DNA of 64,000 nt from an uncultured Fibrobacter sp. (GCA_946414075.1 CAMKNA010000004.1:1-64000); one strand, 5' to 3'. Positions 51,652 through 60,156 are shown, counted from the first letter of the stretch. Notes: generated by a model not told the origin, from the letters alone. Numbers and translations are program-made.

Positions 51652-52353
51652 ATGCAATCTAGACTCAAAGAAGCTGTTGTTTTGGCTATCGCCATTCTCG
51701 GACTTGGAGCATTCCTCTATTGCGCCATGATCCATGTGAAGGACCGTGACCGCGTGGTGTTCGTGCGGGGCCTTGCCGAAAGGGAAGTGCCGGCCGATTA
51801 TGTGATATGGCCGATCGTGTTCAAGGAAGTGGGCAACGACCTTTCTGCCTTGTACGAGACAGTTCAGGCCAAGACTTTAGCCCTGGAAAAGTTCCTCCAG
51901 GATAATGGGGTGGCCAAGGAAGAAATCACCAAGGCGTCTCCCGACATTACGGATACCCAGAGTGAACTCTATACCAGCGAACAACGCCCTTTCCGTTATG
52001 TGGTGACCATGTCGGTAACTGTGGCTTCTGCAAATGTGGGTAAGATTCGCGAACTGATGGAAAAGCAAGGCGAACTGTTGAAACAGGGAATCGCCTTTAG
52101 CGAAGGGGATTTCCGTTACCGCAAGATCTACAGCTTTAACGGGCTCAACGCCATCAAGCCTGAAATGATTGACGAGGCCAACAAGGAAGCTCGTGCTGCC
52201 GCCGAAAAGTTTGCCAAGGATTCTAGGAGCAAGCTGGGCAAAATCAAGACGGCCACCCAGGGGCTGTTCTCTATCGAAGACCGTGACGAAAATACACCCT
52301 TTGTCAAGAAAGTCCGTGTCGTCACCAACATACAGTATTTCTTAGAAGACTAG
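51652..52353 (+). CDS. SIMPL-domain (DUF541) protein
   Basis: A 233-residue protein with one N-terminal membrane helix and a SIMPL/DUF541 fold: VRGLAEREVPADYVIWPIVFKEVGNDLSALYETVQAKT, then the paired strands YVVTMSVTVASANVGKIRELM and the helix EMIDEANKEARAAAEKFAKDS. Members such as E. coli YggE are periplasmic and of unclear role, often linked to oxidative stress. The ATG at 51652 is used; a TTG at 51640 would add four residues. A nitrilase-like gene follows after 26 bases. Confidence 0.85.
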   Translation: MQSRLKEAVVLAIAILGLGAFLYCAMIHVKDRDRVVFVRGLAEREVPADYVIWPIVFKEVGNDLSALYETVQAKTLALEKFLQDNGVAKEEITKASPDITDTQSELYTSEQRPFRYVVTMSVTVASANVGKIRELMEKQGELLKQGIAFSEGDFRYRKIYSFNGLNAIKPEMIDEANKEARAAAEKFAKDSRSKLGKIKTATQGLFSIEDRDENTPFVKKVRVVTNIQYFLED

Positions 52354-52379
52354 ACCGTACGCTATTCTGGTAGGGGCAT

Positions 52380-53777
52380 ATGCAGAATATCTATGACAAT
52401 GTAGCGGACCTTTGTTCCTTTGTTATCCGCTCCTGTACGGAAGATTTTTTTGTCAAGTTTAGTTGTGTATCTCCTGCTGAAAAAGATCGTACCGCTTCAA
52501 TTGTGCAGGCCGAGGTGGGGGAGCTTTTTCAAGAAACACCTCTTGGACCTTCCCGCTACAAAATCCGCCAGATTGAGCCCCAGGATTTGACCGAGAAATT
52601 TTTTGCCAGACTTGAAAAACTGTCGGAAAGGCTAAAAAGCGAAAAGGATTTTTTCTGTATTGCGGGCCTGATTCAGATTCTTGATGAAAGCCTAGAGACC
52701 ATGCTGGTGGCTAAAATCAAGGAGTTTGAAGAAGACGATTTTTCTGTGGTGCTGAACGGTAACCGGGAAACTACGGGAATCGGGCTTTTGCCCCGTTGTT
52801 CCTGCGTGTGGGAGCGTACCCACCGCATGTCCCACAGCTACAACCGCATGGACAATTTCCTGTTCAACATGCTCCTGATGGAAAACACCATCTTGGGAGA
52901 GTTGATAGACAAGCACATTTTCTTGAAGCGGAACCTTTTTACGGAATTTGCAAAGACCAGGCGGCTTAAGATTGCGGCAACGCCCTTAAGGCTTGAAAAG
53001 CAGTTTGAAGCCGTTCCCTACGACCACGAAAACATCCAGTATTTCAAGATCCGCTATACGGAATCGGATTTCAGCAAGAGCAACGAACTCATCTGGAAAA
53101 AGATTACCACCGCCGCCGACAACCGTTCCGACATCGTGGTGTTTCCCGAAATGCTGGGCAACCCGGAAATGGTGGATTATGTTTCGGGCAAGTTGAAGGC
53201 ACTTTCTCCAGAGGAAACCAAGAATATACCTTCCCTGATTATTCTGCCCTCCTTCTGGGAAAACAACCACAACAGCGTTACCATCTTGGACAAGTTCGGC
53301 AATGTGATTTGCAAGCAGGGCAAGCAGAATCCCTTCCGCTCTGAAAGGGAAGGCTCCGGCCGCCTAGAAGGTATTTTTGCCAACCTGGTCATCAACATTT
53401 TTCACTTTCAGGGGATCGGCAGGCTTGCCATCCTTATATGCAAGGATTTCTTGACCACCAAGTACCTGGAACAGCTTATGCGCTGTTTCAAACTGACCTT
53501 GATTATCGTGCCCTCGTTCTCAACGGGGTCTTATGATTTTCGCAGGTCCTTTGACCTGTGTGCCCATGACGATTGCAATGTGGTGTGGATAAATAGCTGT
53601 GCCGCCATCAGGAAGGGCAAAGAGGCCAACTTTGAGAGCGTGGGCTATGTGCGCAAGAGGGTTTCCCGCAACGATGACGAATCCCAGATGCTGAGCAAAA
53701 TGACGATTTGCGACGGAGCCTTCGAGGGCAAGTGTAACCACGACTGCCTTTTCTACGAGACCATCCAAGGAGTGTGA
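52380..53777 (+). CDS. Carbon-nitrogen hydrolase (nitrilase-superfamily) protein with long N-terminal region
   Basis: A 465-residue cytosolic protein. The C-terminal part (about 215-450) has the nitrilase catalytic set: Glu257 in VVFPEMLG, Lys312/315 in CKQGKQNPF and Cys354 in LAILICKDFL. These enzymes hydrolyse or transfer amides and nitriles. The first 210 residues are unlike other nitrilases, and I recognise no domain in them. A Nudix gene starts 4 bases after the stop, so the pair is probably co-transcribed with the SIMPL gene. The substrate is unknown. Confidence 0.75.
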   Translation: MQNIYDNVADLCSFVIRSCTEDFFVKFSCVSPAEKDRTASIVQAEVGELFQETPLGPSRYKIRQIEPQDLTEKFFARLEKLSERLKSEKDFFCIAGLIQILDESLETMLVAKIKEFEEDDFSVVLNGNRETTGIGLLPRCSCVWERTHRMSHSYNRMDNFLFNMLLMENTILGELIDKHIFLKRNLFTEFAKTRRLKIAATPLRLEKQFEAVPYDHENIQYFKIRYTESDFSKSNELIWKKITTAADNRSDIVVFPEMLGNPEMVDYVSGKLKALSPEETKNIPSLIILPSFWENNHNSVTILDKFGNVICKQGKQNPFRSEREGSGRLEGIFANLVINIFHFQGIGRLAILICKDFLTTKYLEQLMRCFKLTLIIVPSFSTGSYDFRRSFDLCAHDDCNVVWINSCAAIRKGKEANFESVGYVRKRVSRNDDESQMLSKMTICDGAFEGKCNHDCLFYETIQGV

Positions 53778-53781
53778 TGGC

Positions 53782-54342
53782 ATGAAGTTTAAGAGTATCG
53801 AGAAAATTCATTCTGGAAAGTTCATTACCCGCTACGACATCCATTACGAGACTGAAAGTGGCAAGGCTATCACCTACGAGATGATTAGCCGGGAACCTAA
53901 TGTCAAGAGTATAGATGAACTGCGCCACCACAAGAACAACGCTGTGGTCTTGGTCATGCACGATGAATCTAGGGAACACATCTTGCTTTGCAAGGAATTC
54001 CGTATGGCGGTAGGCGAGAAGGTGGTGAATTTTCCGGCGGGTCTGATCGACGAAGGGGAAACGGTGGAGCAGGCGGCTGTTCGTGAACTTCGCGAAGAGA
54101 CGGGGCTCACTCTCATAAACATCGAGGATGTCTGGAAGGAAAGCTATTCCGCCATCGGTTTTGCCAACGAGCTGAATGTGGTTGTGGTGGGAACGGCGAA
54201 TGGAAATATTCAGCCCAGCGATTCTGAGCGTGAAGAAATCGATGCCGCTTGGTACACCAAGGAAGAAGTGCGTCAACTGCTAAAGACGGAGCGTTTTGCC
54301 GCTAGGACGCAATCTTATTGCATCCTGTGGAGCCGGGGGTAG
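53782..54342 (+). CDS. Nudix hydrolase (ADP-ribose pyrophosphatase-like)
   Basis: A 186-residue Nudix protein with a complete Nudix box, GLIDEGETVEQAAVRELREETGL, where the Glu residues bind the metal. A preceding VVNFPAG motif and the N-terminal beta domain suggest the ADP-ribose pyrophosphatase branch, which cleaves ADP-ribose to AMP and ribose 5-phosphate. The ATG at 53782 follows AAGGAG closely. Translation is likely coupled to the nitrilase-like gene. Confidence 0.87.
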   Translation: MKFKSIEKIHSGKFITRYDIHYETESGKAITYEMISREPNVKSIDELRHHKNNAVVLVMHDESREHILLCKEFRMAVGEKVVNFPAGLIDEGETVEQAAVRELREETGLTLINIEDVWKESYSAIGFANELNVVVVGTANGNIQPSDSEREEIDAAWYTKEEVRQLLKTERFAARTQSYCILWSRG

Positions 54343-54401
54343 CCACCCTTGGTGAATTTGCGCGAAAAACTTATATTTATATATTTTTTTGGAGGTCGTA
54401 T

Positions 54402-55586
54402 ATGACCAAGCGCATTTCCGCCGTATCTACCCTGGCTTCTGCCGTATTGACCATCGCCCTTTCCGGGGTCCTGTTCACTGCCTGCTCCGACGACTCTTCC
54501 TCCGCATCTTCGGATGGCTCCTCGGCAGAAAAGTCCATCGAAGAAATGACCCTCCGCGAAAAGGTGGGGCAGATGTTCTTTGTGCGGCCCGAAGCACTTG
54601 ATACCAGTATCCACTGGGAAGCGTACACCGACCTGCCCGACTTCAAGTTACAGCAGGTGAACAAGACCATGACTGCGGTCAACAAGGATTATCCCATCGG
54701 CGGCATGATTCTTTACGCACACAACATCGTGGACGAATCGCAGCTCGCCTTTTTCATCCAGGAAATCCGTCAACTGAATGGTTCGCCTCTGCTCGCCATA
54801 GACGAAGAGGGCGGTCGTGTGGCCCGTATCGCAAACAACGAGAACTTTGACGTTCCCAAATACGAGAGCATGGAGGCCATCGCCAAAAGTGGCGACCCGA
54901 ATGAAGCCTACAAGGCTGCGTTCACCATCGGAAGTTACGTCAGGGAATACGGATTCGACATCGACTTCGCCCCGGTGGCCGACGTGAACACCAATCCCGA
55001 AAATATCGTCATTGGCCCCCGCGCCTTCTCGGACAACCCGGAAACCGCCGCAGACTTTGTGGTGAGTTACCTGAACGGGCTCGATTCTGCGGGCGTTATC
55101 GGAACACTCAAGCATTTCCCCGGTCACGGCGATGTTCAAACCGACACGCACTACGGCTACGCCGAAACGGACAAGACCTGGGAAGAAATGCTCAAGTGCG
55201 AAATGGTCCCCTTCAAGGCCGGAATCAAGGCCGGTGCGCAGATGATTATGACCGCCCATATTGCCGCACCCAAGGTAACTGGCGAAGATGTCCCTGCGAC
55301 GCTGTCGTCCGTGATCTTGCGAGACAAACTCCGCGGCGAACTGGGTTTTGAAGGTGTCATCGTGACCGATGCCATGGACATGGGGGCTATCACCAACCAG
55401 TTTGGCAACTCCGAAGCCGCCATCAAGGCGATAAAGGCCGGCGTAGACGTTGTGCTCTGTTCCAGGGATTTTGTCAAGGTGTTTGACGCCGTGGTCCAGG
55501 CCGTAGAAAAGGGCGATATCAAGGAATCCCGCATTGACGAAAGTGTCAAGCGGATTCTTGAACTAAAGAATTTTAAAACAAAATAA
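54402..55586 (+). CDS. GH3-family lipoprotein (NagZ-like beta-N-acetylhexosaminidase)
   Basis: A 394-residue protein starting at ATG 54402 after GGAGG, with lipobox LFTAC. The glycoside hydrolase 3 barrel has LLAIDEEGGRVARI, DIDFAPVADVN, KHFPGHGDVQTDTHYG and VIVTDAMDMGAI; the last Asp motif is the nucleophile site. The DTH after KHFPGHG is the Asp-His pair that serves as acid/base in NagZ-type enzymes. NagZ normally acts in the cytoplasm on peptidoglycan fragments, but this one should be exported and lipid-anchored. Activity on muropeptides or chitin-like oligosaccharides is the likeliest option. Confidence 0.85.
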   Translation: MTKRISAVSTLASAVLTIALSGVLFTACSDDSSSASSDGSSAEKSIEEMTLREKVGQMFFVRPEALDTSIHWEAYTDLPDFKLQQVNKTMTAVNKDYPIGGMILYAHNIVDESQLAFFIQEIRQLNGSPLLAIDEEGGRVARIANNENFDVPKYESMEAIAKSGDPNEAYKAAFTIGSYVREYGFDIDFAPVADVNTNPENIVIGPRAFSDNPETAADFVVSYLNGLDSAGVIGTLKHFPGHGDVQTDTHYGYAETDKTWEEMLKCEMVPFKAGIKAGAQMIMTAHIAAPKVTGEDVPATLSSVILRDKLRGELGFEGVIVTDAMDMGAITNQFGNSEAAIKAIKAGVDVVLCSRDFVKVFDAVVQAVEKGDIKESRIDESVKRILELKNFKTK

Positions 55587-55595
55587 GAGGCGTAT

Positions 55596-56477
55596 ATGAA
55601 CTTCAAAGAACAAAACATTGCCAAAAGAAACGTCATTGTGAGCGCCCTTGGGTGCGTGGCAATCTCGTCCCTTCTGCTCCTTGTCGCCTGCGGCGACGAC
55701 TCCAGCAGCAATTCCGGCGACGATGTAAGGCTAATAGAGTCTATCGAGGATGCTGGTGAATGTACCGATGCAAACGCAAATGAAATGGTCAAGATCAAAG
55801 CGACCAATGTGGATGGAGACACTGTTTTCCTGTTCTTCATTTGCGAAGATAAAGAGTGGGTTTCTGACATTGGTGGCTTGAGTAGAAAAGTTCTTAAGCC
55901 GTCGGCTGTTATTAGGGACTCCATCAAGGATGAACGTGATGGTAGAACCTATAGAACTTCCAAAGTGGGCGAACAAACATGGATTGTGGAAAACTTGAAA
56001 TACGAAATGGAAGGCTCACTTTGCTACGAAAACAAAAAAGATAATTGCAAAAAGTATGGGCGCCTTTATTCCATGGATGCTGCCAAAAAGGCTTGCCCTT
56101 CGGGGTGGCATCCCGCTACGAATGGTGAATGGAAAACAATGCTCGAAACATTGGGTAATGTATTCCTTCACTCTTCTTCTACGGGAGATGTGAATACATT
56201 TCAAGCTTCGTATAAGGACGATTCAATGAAGGATCAATATGGGTTCAATATCGTTGCTTCCGGGTATGGTTTGGATCCTGAGTATGCCGCTCAAAGTAAC
56301 CAAGCCCAATTTGGCAATTTCCCGAGAGGAATTTACATTTGGGCTCCAACGGACAGCGAATTAAAGAATGATGTGGCAAAGTGGCATCAGGTAAGGATTG
56401 ACACGAAAAAGAATCTCGCACAGGTGTTTGTAGCTGGGAAGGAAATGTTCCTTTCGGTCGTTTGTGCAAAGGACTAA
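55596..56477 (+). CDS. FISUMP-domain lipoprotein
   Basis: A 293-residue lipoprotein (lipobox LLVAC followed by GDDSSSNS) with one short Cys-pair module (GECTDANANEMV ... FICEDKEW) and a FISUMP domain (about 108-293). The domain has TWIVENLKYE in place of the usual TWMAENLNY, KKYGRLYSMDAA and CPSGWHPATNGEW. It lacks the FWSST stretch seen elsewhere and ends VVCAKD, so it is the most divergent FISUMP here. It starts 9 bases after the GH3 stop and shares its 5' end with the next two genes. Confidence 0.83.
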   Translation: MNFKEQNIAKRNVIVSALGCVAISSLLLLVACGDDSSSNSGDDVRLIESIEDAGECTDANANEMVKIKATNVDGDTVFLFFICEDKEWVSDIGGLSRKVLKPSAVIRDSIKDERDGRTYRTSKVGEQTWIVENLKYEMEGSLCYENKKDNCKKYGRLYSMDAAKKACPSGWHPATNGEWKTMLETLGNVFLHSSSTGDVNTFQASYKDDSMKDQYGFNIVASGYGLDPEYAAQSNQAQFGNFPRGIYIWAPTDSELKNDVAKWHQVRIDTKKNLAQVFVAGKEMFLSVVCAKD

Positions 56478-56511
56478 CCAAAACCCAGAAAAAGTTTAAA
56501 AGAGGTAACCT

Positions 56512-57372
56512 ATGAATTTCAAGAAATGTACCTTCACTAATAGCGGCGTCATTGCGAACACCCTTGGGTGCGTGGCAATCTCTCTCTCAATATTCCTTGC
56601 CGCCTGTGGCGACGATTCCAGCAGCAATTCCAACGGAACCGAAATAGAGACCGTGGAGTCCGTGAAAGACTTGGGCGAATGCTCCGAAAAAAACGAGGGC
56701 CAGATGTTTAGGGTGCCCCGTGATACCATCTACGACACATACGCCTGTGAAGATGGTAAATGGATTCCCGACTGGGGTGGCGACGACGATGATGACATCT
56801 GCCCGGTTGTCATAGATTCCGTTGTTGATGCCCGCGACGGCAAAACTTATAAGACCGTAAAAATTTGTTCACAGACTTGGATGGCGGAAAATCTGAATTA
56901 CGATTACAATGAAGGAACTGCAAAATCCTACTGCTATGACAATGACCCTGACAATTGCACTAAATACGGGAGACTGTACTTGTGGAGTGCCGCCATGGAT
57001 AGCGCAGGCATATTTGGAAAAAAAGGGAAAAAATGCGGTTATGGCACTGAATGCAATCCCTCTGGCACCATACGCGGAGTATGCCCCGAAGGTTGGCATT
57101 TGCCCAGTAAAGACGAATGGAAAAAATTGAATGCTGTACCTGGTCGAGAGGCAGATTCATGGGTAGGTGATTTAGAATTATACGGTTTTTCTACACTCGC
57201 TGCAGGCAAATACTACGAGGGCGAGTTTAGCAGAAAGGGCTCCGATGCCTTCTTCTGGAGTTCATCCGAGAACTATAGTTTCTCCTACTACTATCGCTTG
57301 AGTGGGGATAATACATATCTCTCCAGCGACGACAAGGGCAACGCGTTCTCTGTCCGCTGCGTGAAAAATTAG
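56512..57372 (+). CDS. FISUMP-domain lipoprotein
   Basis: A 286-residue lipoprotein (lipobox FLAAC, then GDDSSSNS). One Cys-pair module (LGECSEKNEGQMF ... YACEDGKW) is followed by an Asp-rich linker and a canonical FISUMP domain (about 104-286) with QTWMAENLNYDY, KYGRLYLWSAAM, CPEGWHLPSKDEW, STLAAGKYYEG, FFWSSSE and VRCVKN. It has AAAGAGG upstream of the ATG. Signal-peptide DNA is very similar to the preceding gene and the decayed copy after it. Confidence 0.86.
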   Translation: MNFKKCTFTNSGVIANTLGCVAISLSIFLAACGDDSSSNSNGTEIETVESVKDLGECSEKNEGQMFRVPRDTIYDTYACEDGKWIPDWGGDDDDDICPVVIDSVVDARDGKTYKTVKICSQTWMAENLNYDYNEGTAKSYCYDNDPDNCTKYGRLYLWSAAMDSAGIFGKKGKKCGYGTECNPSGTIRGVCPEGWHLPSKDEWKKLNAVPGREADSWVGDLELYGFSTLAAGKYYEGEFSRKGSDAFFWSSSENYSFSYYYRLSGDNTYLSSDDKGNAFSVRCVKN

Positions 57373-57399
57373 TCGAAGTTCGGAAAAAGTTTAAAAGAG

Positions 57400-57579
57400 G
57401 TGTTTAGGAATTTCAAGAAATATGCCATTGCCAATAAAAGCGTCATTGCGTTGGCAATCTCCCTTCTTTTCCTTGCCGCCTGTGGCGATGACTCCAGCAG
57501 CAATTCCAGCGACGATAACATTGCCGATGAAGATGACGGTGATGACGGTGTGGATACGGACGACGGTGATGGTGTCTAA
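57400..57579 (+). pseudogene. Decayed FISUMP lipoprotein start (signal peptide remnant)
   Basis: The region repeats the 5' end of the preceding two genes, including the AAAGAGG ribosome site and the lipobox FLAACGDDSSSNS, but the ATG-AAT-TTC of the paralogs reads AGG-AAT-TTC here. A GTG at 57400 could in principle start translation but overlaps the ribosome site. After the lipobox only an Asp-rich tail of about 30 residues remains, ending at TAA 57577-57579. There is no module or FISUMP domain. It is most likely a remnant, though a small acidic lipoprotein is possible. Confidence 0.6.
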
Positions 57580-57601
57580 GGAATAGTCTTGATTCGAGAC
57601 A

Positions 57602-57636
57602 AATCCCGTCGGCTAATACGCCGTCGGGATTTTTTT
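57602..57636 (+). terminator. Rho-independent terminator closing the FISUMP group
   Basis: AATCCCGTCGGC and GCCGTCGGGATT form a 12-bp stem with one T-T mismatch around TAATAC, followed by a run of seven T. It lies 22 bases after the decayed copy and insulates the TonB operon. Confidence 0.9.
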
Positions 57637-57686
57637 GTAAAAAACGGGGAATGCGACATGCGTAAAACGGGTTTTCCGCAATCATG

Positions 57687-57713
57687 GTGACACTTTCGAG
57701 GTCTTTGGGTGTT
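57687..57713 (+). promoter_or_regulatory. Two-block promoter/operator motif, copy B (TonB operon)
   Basis: GTGACACTTT, 10 bases, GGGTGTT, starting 68 bases upstream of the first gene of the TonB operon. A TAATTTTG element (57723-57730) follows and might serve as an alternative -10/-7 box. Copies A and C are at 32896 and 47192. Confidence 0.6.
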
Positions 57714-57754
57714 TTAAATATGTAATTTTGGTGTGCCACTTATTGCGTAACGTT

Positions 57755-58591
57755 ATGAAAAGACTGAGATTTTTGCCCTTTGCCCTTTTGGTGCTGCTGT
57801 TTTCGGGGTTTGCTCTTGCCGATTATGATTCGGAAATTCGGGACCTGAAGCAGGAAAAGGAAAAGCTGAATTCCGAAATCCAGAAGTTGACTCGTCAGAT
57901 TGCGGTGACGGATTCCCTGCTCAAGGCAGACGATGCTCGCTACAAGACGCTGCAGAGCCGCTATAGTGCCGATTCGGAACGCCGCCGCGCCGAAATTGAC
58001 AGCCTGAACATAAAGATTCGGGTTGTGGCTGCCCAGTTACAAGAAGAACGGCAGAAACAGGCCCGCGCCAAGAACCGTAACGACAATGTGGCCGCCAAAC
58101 GCAAGGCTTTACATTCGGCCATGCTTTCTATATGCAAGCAGCTGGAACGCCAGGTGGCCCAGACGGTGCCTTGGGAGCGTGATGCCAGGCTGGAACGGGT
58201 CCGCTCTCTCGCTCGCGACATTGAAAGCGGGAGCGCTACCGAAGAAGAAAGTTTTTCACGCCTGAAGGCCGTTATCCAGCAAGAAATCAAGTTCGGTGAC
58301 GAGGTGGCCATTGTGAATGCTCCTCTTACCCGTAAAAATGGCGAACTGATCAATGCCCAGATTTTGAGAATCGGGAACCAGTGGATGGTCTATAGCGACG
58401 AAAACGGCACCATGTACGGGAGCTTGGTACGCACCGCTCAGAAGGGTAAGATCACCTACGAATGGAACGAGAACCTTGAACTGTGGGAACGTGAAATTAT
58501 CCGCTACGCTATCGATGTGAAGCTCGCCAAGAAACCGCCTCAGATTATCGCCATGCCTGTAACCTTGTCCGTGGTAGGAGGCGAAAGATGA
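57755..58591 (+). CDS. DUF3450-like periplasmic coiled-coil protein of the TonB system
   Basis: A 278-residue exported protein (signal peptide ending ALADY). Residues 25-120 form a long Lys/Glu-rich coiled coil (SEIRDLKQEKEKLNSEIQKL), followed by a compact C-terminal domain. DUF3450 proteins open TonB2-type operons in marine Gram-negatives, in this same order. ATG 57755 gives the signal peptide; a TTG at 57728 would add nine residues. The stop overlaps the next gene (ATGA). A structural or regulatory role in the periplasmic part of the TonB complex is inferred. Confidence 0.72.
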   Translation: MKRLRFLPFALLVLLFSGFALADYDSEIRDLKQEKEKLNSEIQKLTRQIAVTDSLLKADDARYKTLQSRYSADSERRRAEIDSLNIKIRVVAAQLQEERQKQARAKNRNDNVAAKRKALHSAMLSICKQLERQVAQTVPWERDARLERVRSLARDIESGSATEEESFSRLKAVIQQEIKFGDEVAIVNAPLTRKNGELINAQILRIGNQWMVYSDENGTMYGSLVRTAQKGKITYEWNENLELWEREIIRYAIDVKLAKKPPQIIAMPVTLSVVGGER

Positions 58592-60129
58592 GATTTTCGG
58601 CTAACATCGTTGTGTTTACAATGGCCGTCCTGTTGGCCACGGGAGCATCCTGGGGTGCAAAGAAGAAGGACGCCGAGGAACAGGCCCGTATTCAGGATTC
58701 CCTGAAGCAAGTGGAAATTCAGAACCTTCAGCGCGAAATCGAAAGCCTGAGTCGCATCCGTTTGCAGAAGGCAGACTCTCTTGAAAAGCTGGAGGCGGCC
58801 CACTGGAGCAAGCGTTACGCCGAATCCCAGCTGACAGAAGAACATCAGGTGGAAACCCGTGAACTGGATGGCCGGTATTCAAAGCTTTCGACGGATCTGG
58901 GCCGCGTAAGCGAAGAAGTCCAGACCAGTAAGGACCTTACCACCGAAGCTGAAGATGGTGCCAAGGCCGAAGAGGATGCTTTCGAAGCCTTCAATACCCA
59001 AGTGCGTCTTTCTATCGACAAGTCCCTGGACGATGTGGCCGGAGATTATCCTGTGGGCATGGGGGAGCGCATGCTTACCCTGAACAAGGCCCAGCGTGAG
59101 ATGGCCAAGAAAAAGCCCAATACGCTGCCTGCCATGAGAAACTATTTGGGCGACCTGCTGTTCCGTCACGAGATGACCTACACCCAGTCCTTCGGTTCCG
59201 AGAAGTCCCAGATTGGGAGCCGCGTGGATGTGAATGTTTACCGTATGCGGCTTGGAACGGTATTCCTTGGCGAAGCGGCGACGGACAACGGCGAAATTCA
59301 GGCCCTTCTCCGGACGGGAGCCTTGCAGGGCAAGCGCTACGAATGGAACTCTACGCTTCCTGCTGATATGGCGGAATCTATCCGTACGGCCATCAACACG
59401 GCCTATTCTGGACTTTCCAAGTCGAAGACGGTTCAGGTGGATGTCCCTATGGATGTGCTCCAGAACAAGGCCATCAAGAATTCCATCAGCAACAAGGGTG
59501 ACGAATCTATCAAGACCCAGTTTTCGGAATGGTTCAAGAAGGGCGGTATCGTGATGTACCCGCTTTTCTTGGTGGCGTTCTTTGCGCTGCTCCTTGCCGC
59601 TGAGCGTTTTATTGTGCTTATGTACCGTGGGCATTTGGGTAAGAGCTTCATGAAGCGGTTGAACATGCTGGTTCATGGGGGATGTTATGAGGAAGCCGCC
59701 AATTTGTGCCTACAGCGTGGAACCAGCCTTTCCATGGTGCTCTTTGCGGTGCTCAACAAGGCAAATGATACCCGTGAAAGTGCAGAACGATCCCTGCAAG
59801 AGGCTCTGCTTCGCGAGCAGCCGAAATTGGAACGCCGTATGGGGCTTTTGGCTGCCATGGGTACCATTGCTCCCCTTCTTGGTCTTTTGGGAACAGTGAC
59901 CGGTATTATCACCTTGTTTACCGTCATTACCGAGGTGGGAACTAACGACGCCCGCGTACTTGCCGGCGGTATTTCTGAAGCCCTAGTCACTACGGAAACG
60001 GGCCTTGTCATCGCCATTCCCGTGATGATTATCCACGGGCTTTTGAGTGAAAAAATCGAGAAGGTCACCAGCGAGCTTTACATGCAGAGCATGGCCCTGC
60101 TGAATAGGATTTTCGACAAGAAGGAATAA
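58588..60129 (+). CDS. Large ExbB/TolQ-type proton channel protein with periplasmic N-domain (TtpC-associated)
   Basis: A 513-residue protein: signal peptide, coiled coil (about 25-120), a periplasmic domain, then a MotA/TolQ/ExbB domain (about 310-510) with membrane helices at GGIVMYPLFLVAFFALLLAAE, MGTIAPLLGLLGTVTGIITLF and TGLVIAIPVMIIHGLL. In TonB2 systems such a large ExbB-like protein pairs with a normal ExbB, ExbD and TonB. It is coupled by ATGA to the DUF3450-like gene. It probably helps couple the proton motive force to outer-membrane receptors. Confidence 0.85.
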   Translation: MRFSANIVVFTMAVLLATGASWGAKKKDAEEQARIQDSLKQVEIQNLQREIESLSRIRLQKADSLEKLEAAHWSKRYAESQLTEEHQVETRELDGRYSKLSTDLGRVSEEVQTSKDLTTEAEDGAKAEEDAFEAFNTQVRLSIDKSLDDVAGDYPVGMGERMLTLNKAQREMAKKKPNTLPAMRNYLGDLLFRHEMTYTQSFGSEKSQIGSRVDVNVYRMRLGTVFLGEAATDNGEIQALLRTGALQGKRYEWNSTLPADMAESIRTAINTAYSGLSKSKTVQVDVPMDVLQNKAIKNSISNKGDESIKTQFSEWFKKGGIVMYPLFLVAFFALLLAAERFIVLMYRGHLGKSFMKRLNMLVHGGCYEEAANLCLQRGTSLSMVLFAVLNKANDTRESAERSLQEALLREQPKLERRMGLLAAMGTIAPLLGLLGTVTGIITLFTVITEVGTNDARVLAGGISEALVTTETGLVIAIPVMIIHGLLSEKIEKVTSELYMQSMALLNRIFDKKE

Positions 60130-60130
60130 G

Positions 60131-60150
60131 GGAGATGCCTGCGGGCATGA
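60131..60150. repeat. Short palindromic repeat, copy 4 (shortened, exb gap)
   Basis: GGAGATGCC followed by TGCGGGCATGA keeps the ends of the unit found in the znu operon but lacks part of the middle. It sits in the gap between the two ExbB-like genes, 6 bases before the second ATG. Confidence 0.6.
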
Positions 60151-60156
60151 AAAAAA

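Noticed and set aside
52380-53777. Nitrilase-like gene as part of a reverse-transcriptase (DRT1-type) defence system
   Set aside because: No reverse-transcriptase motif (such as YADD) is found in the long N-terminal region or in neighbouring genes.
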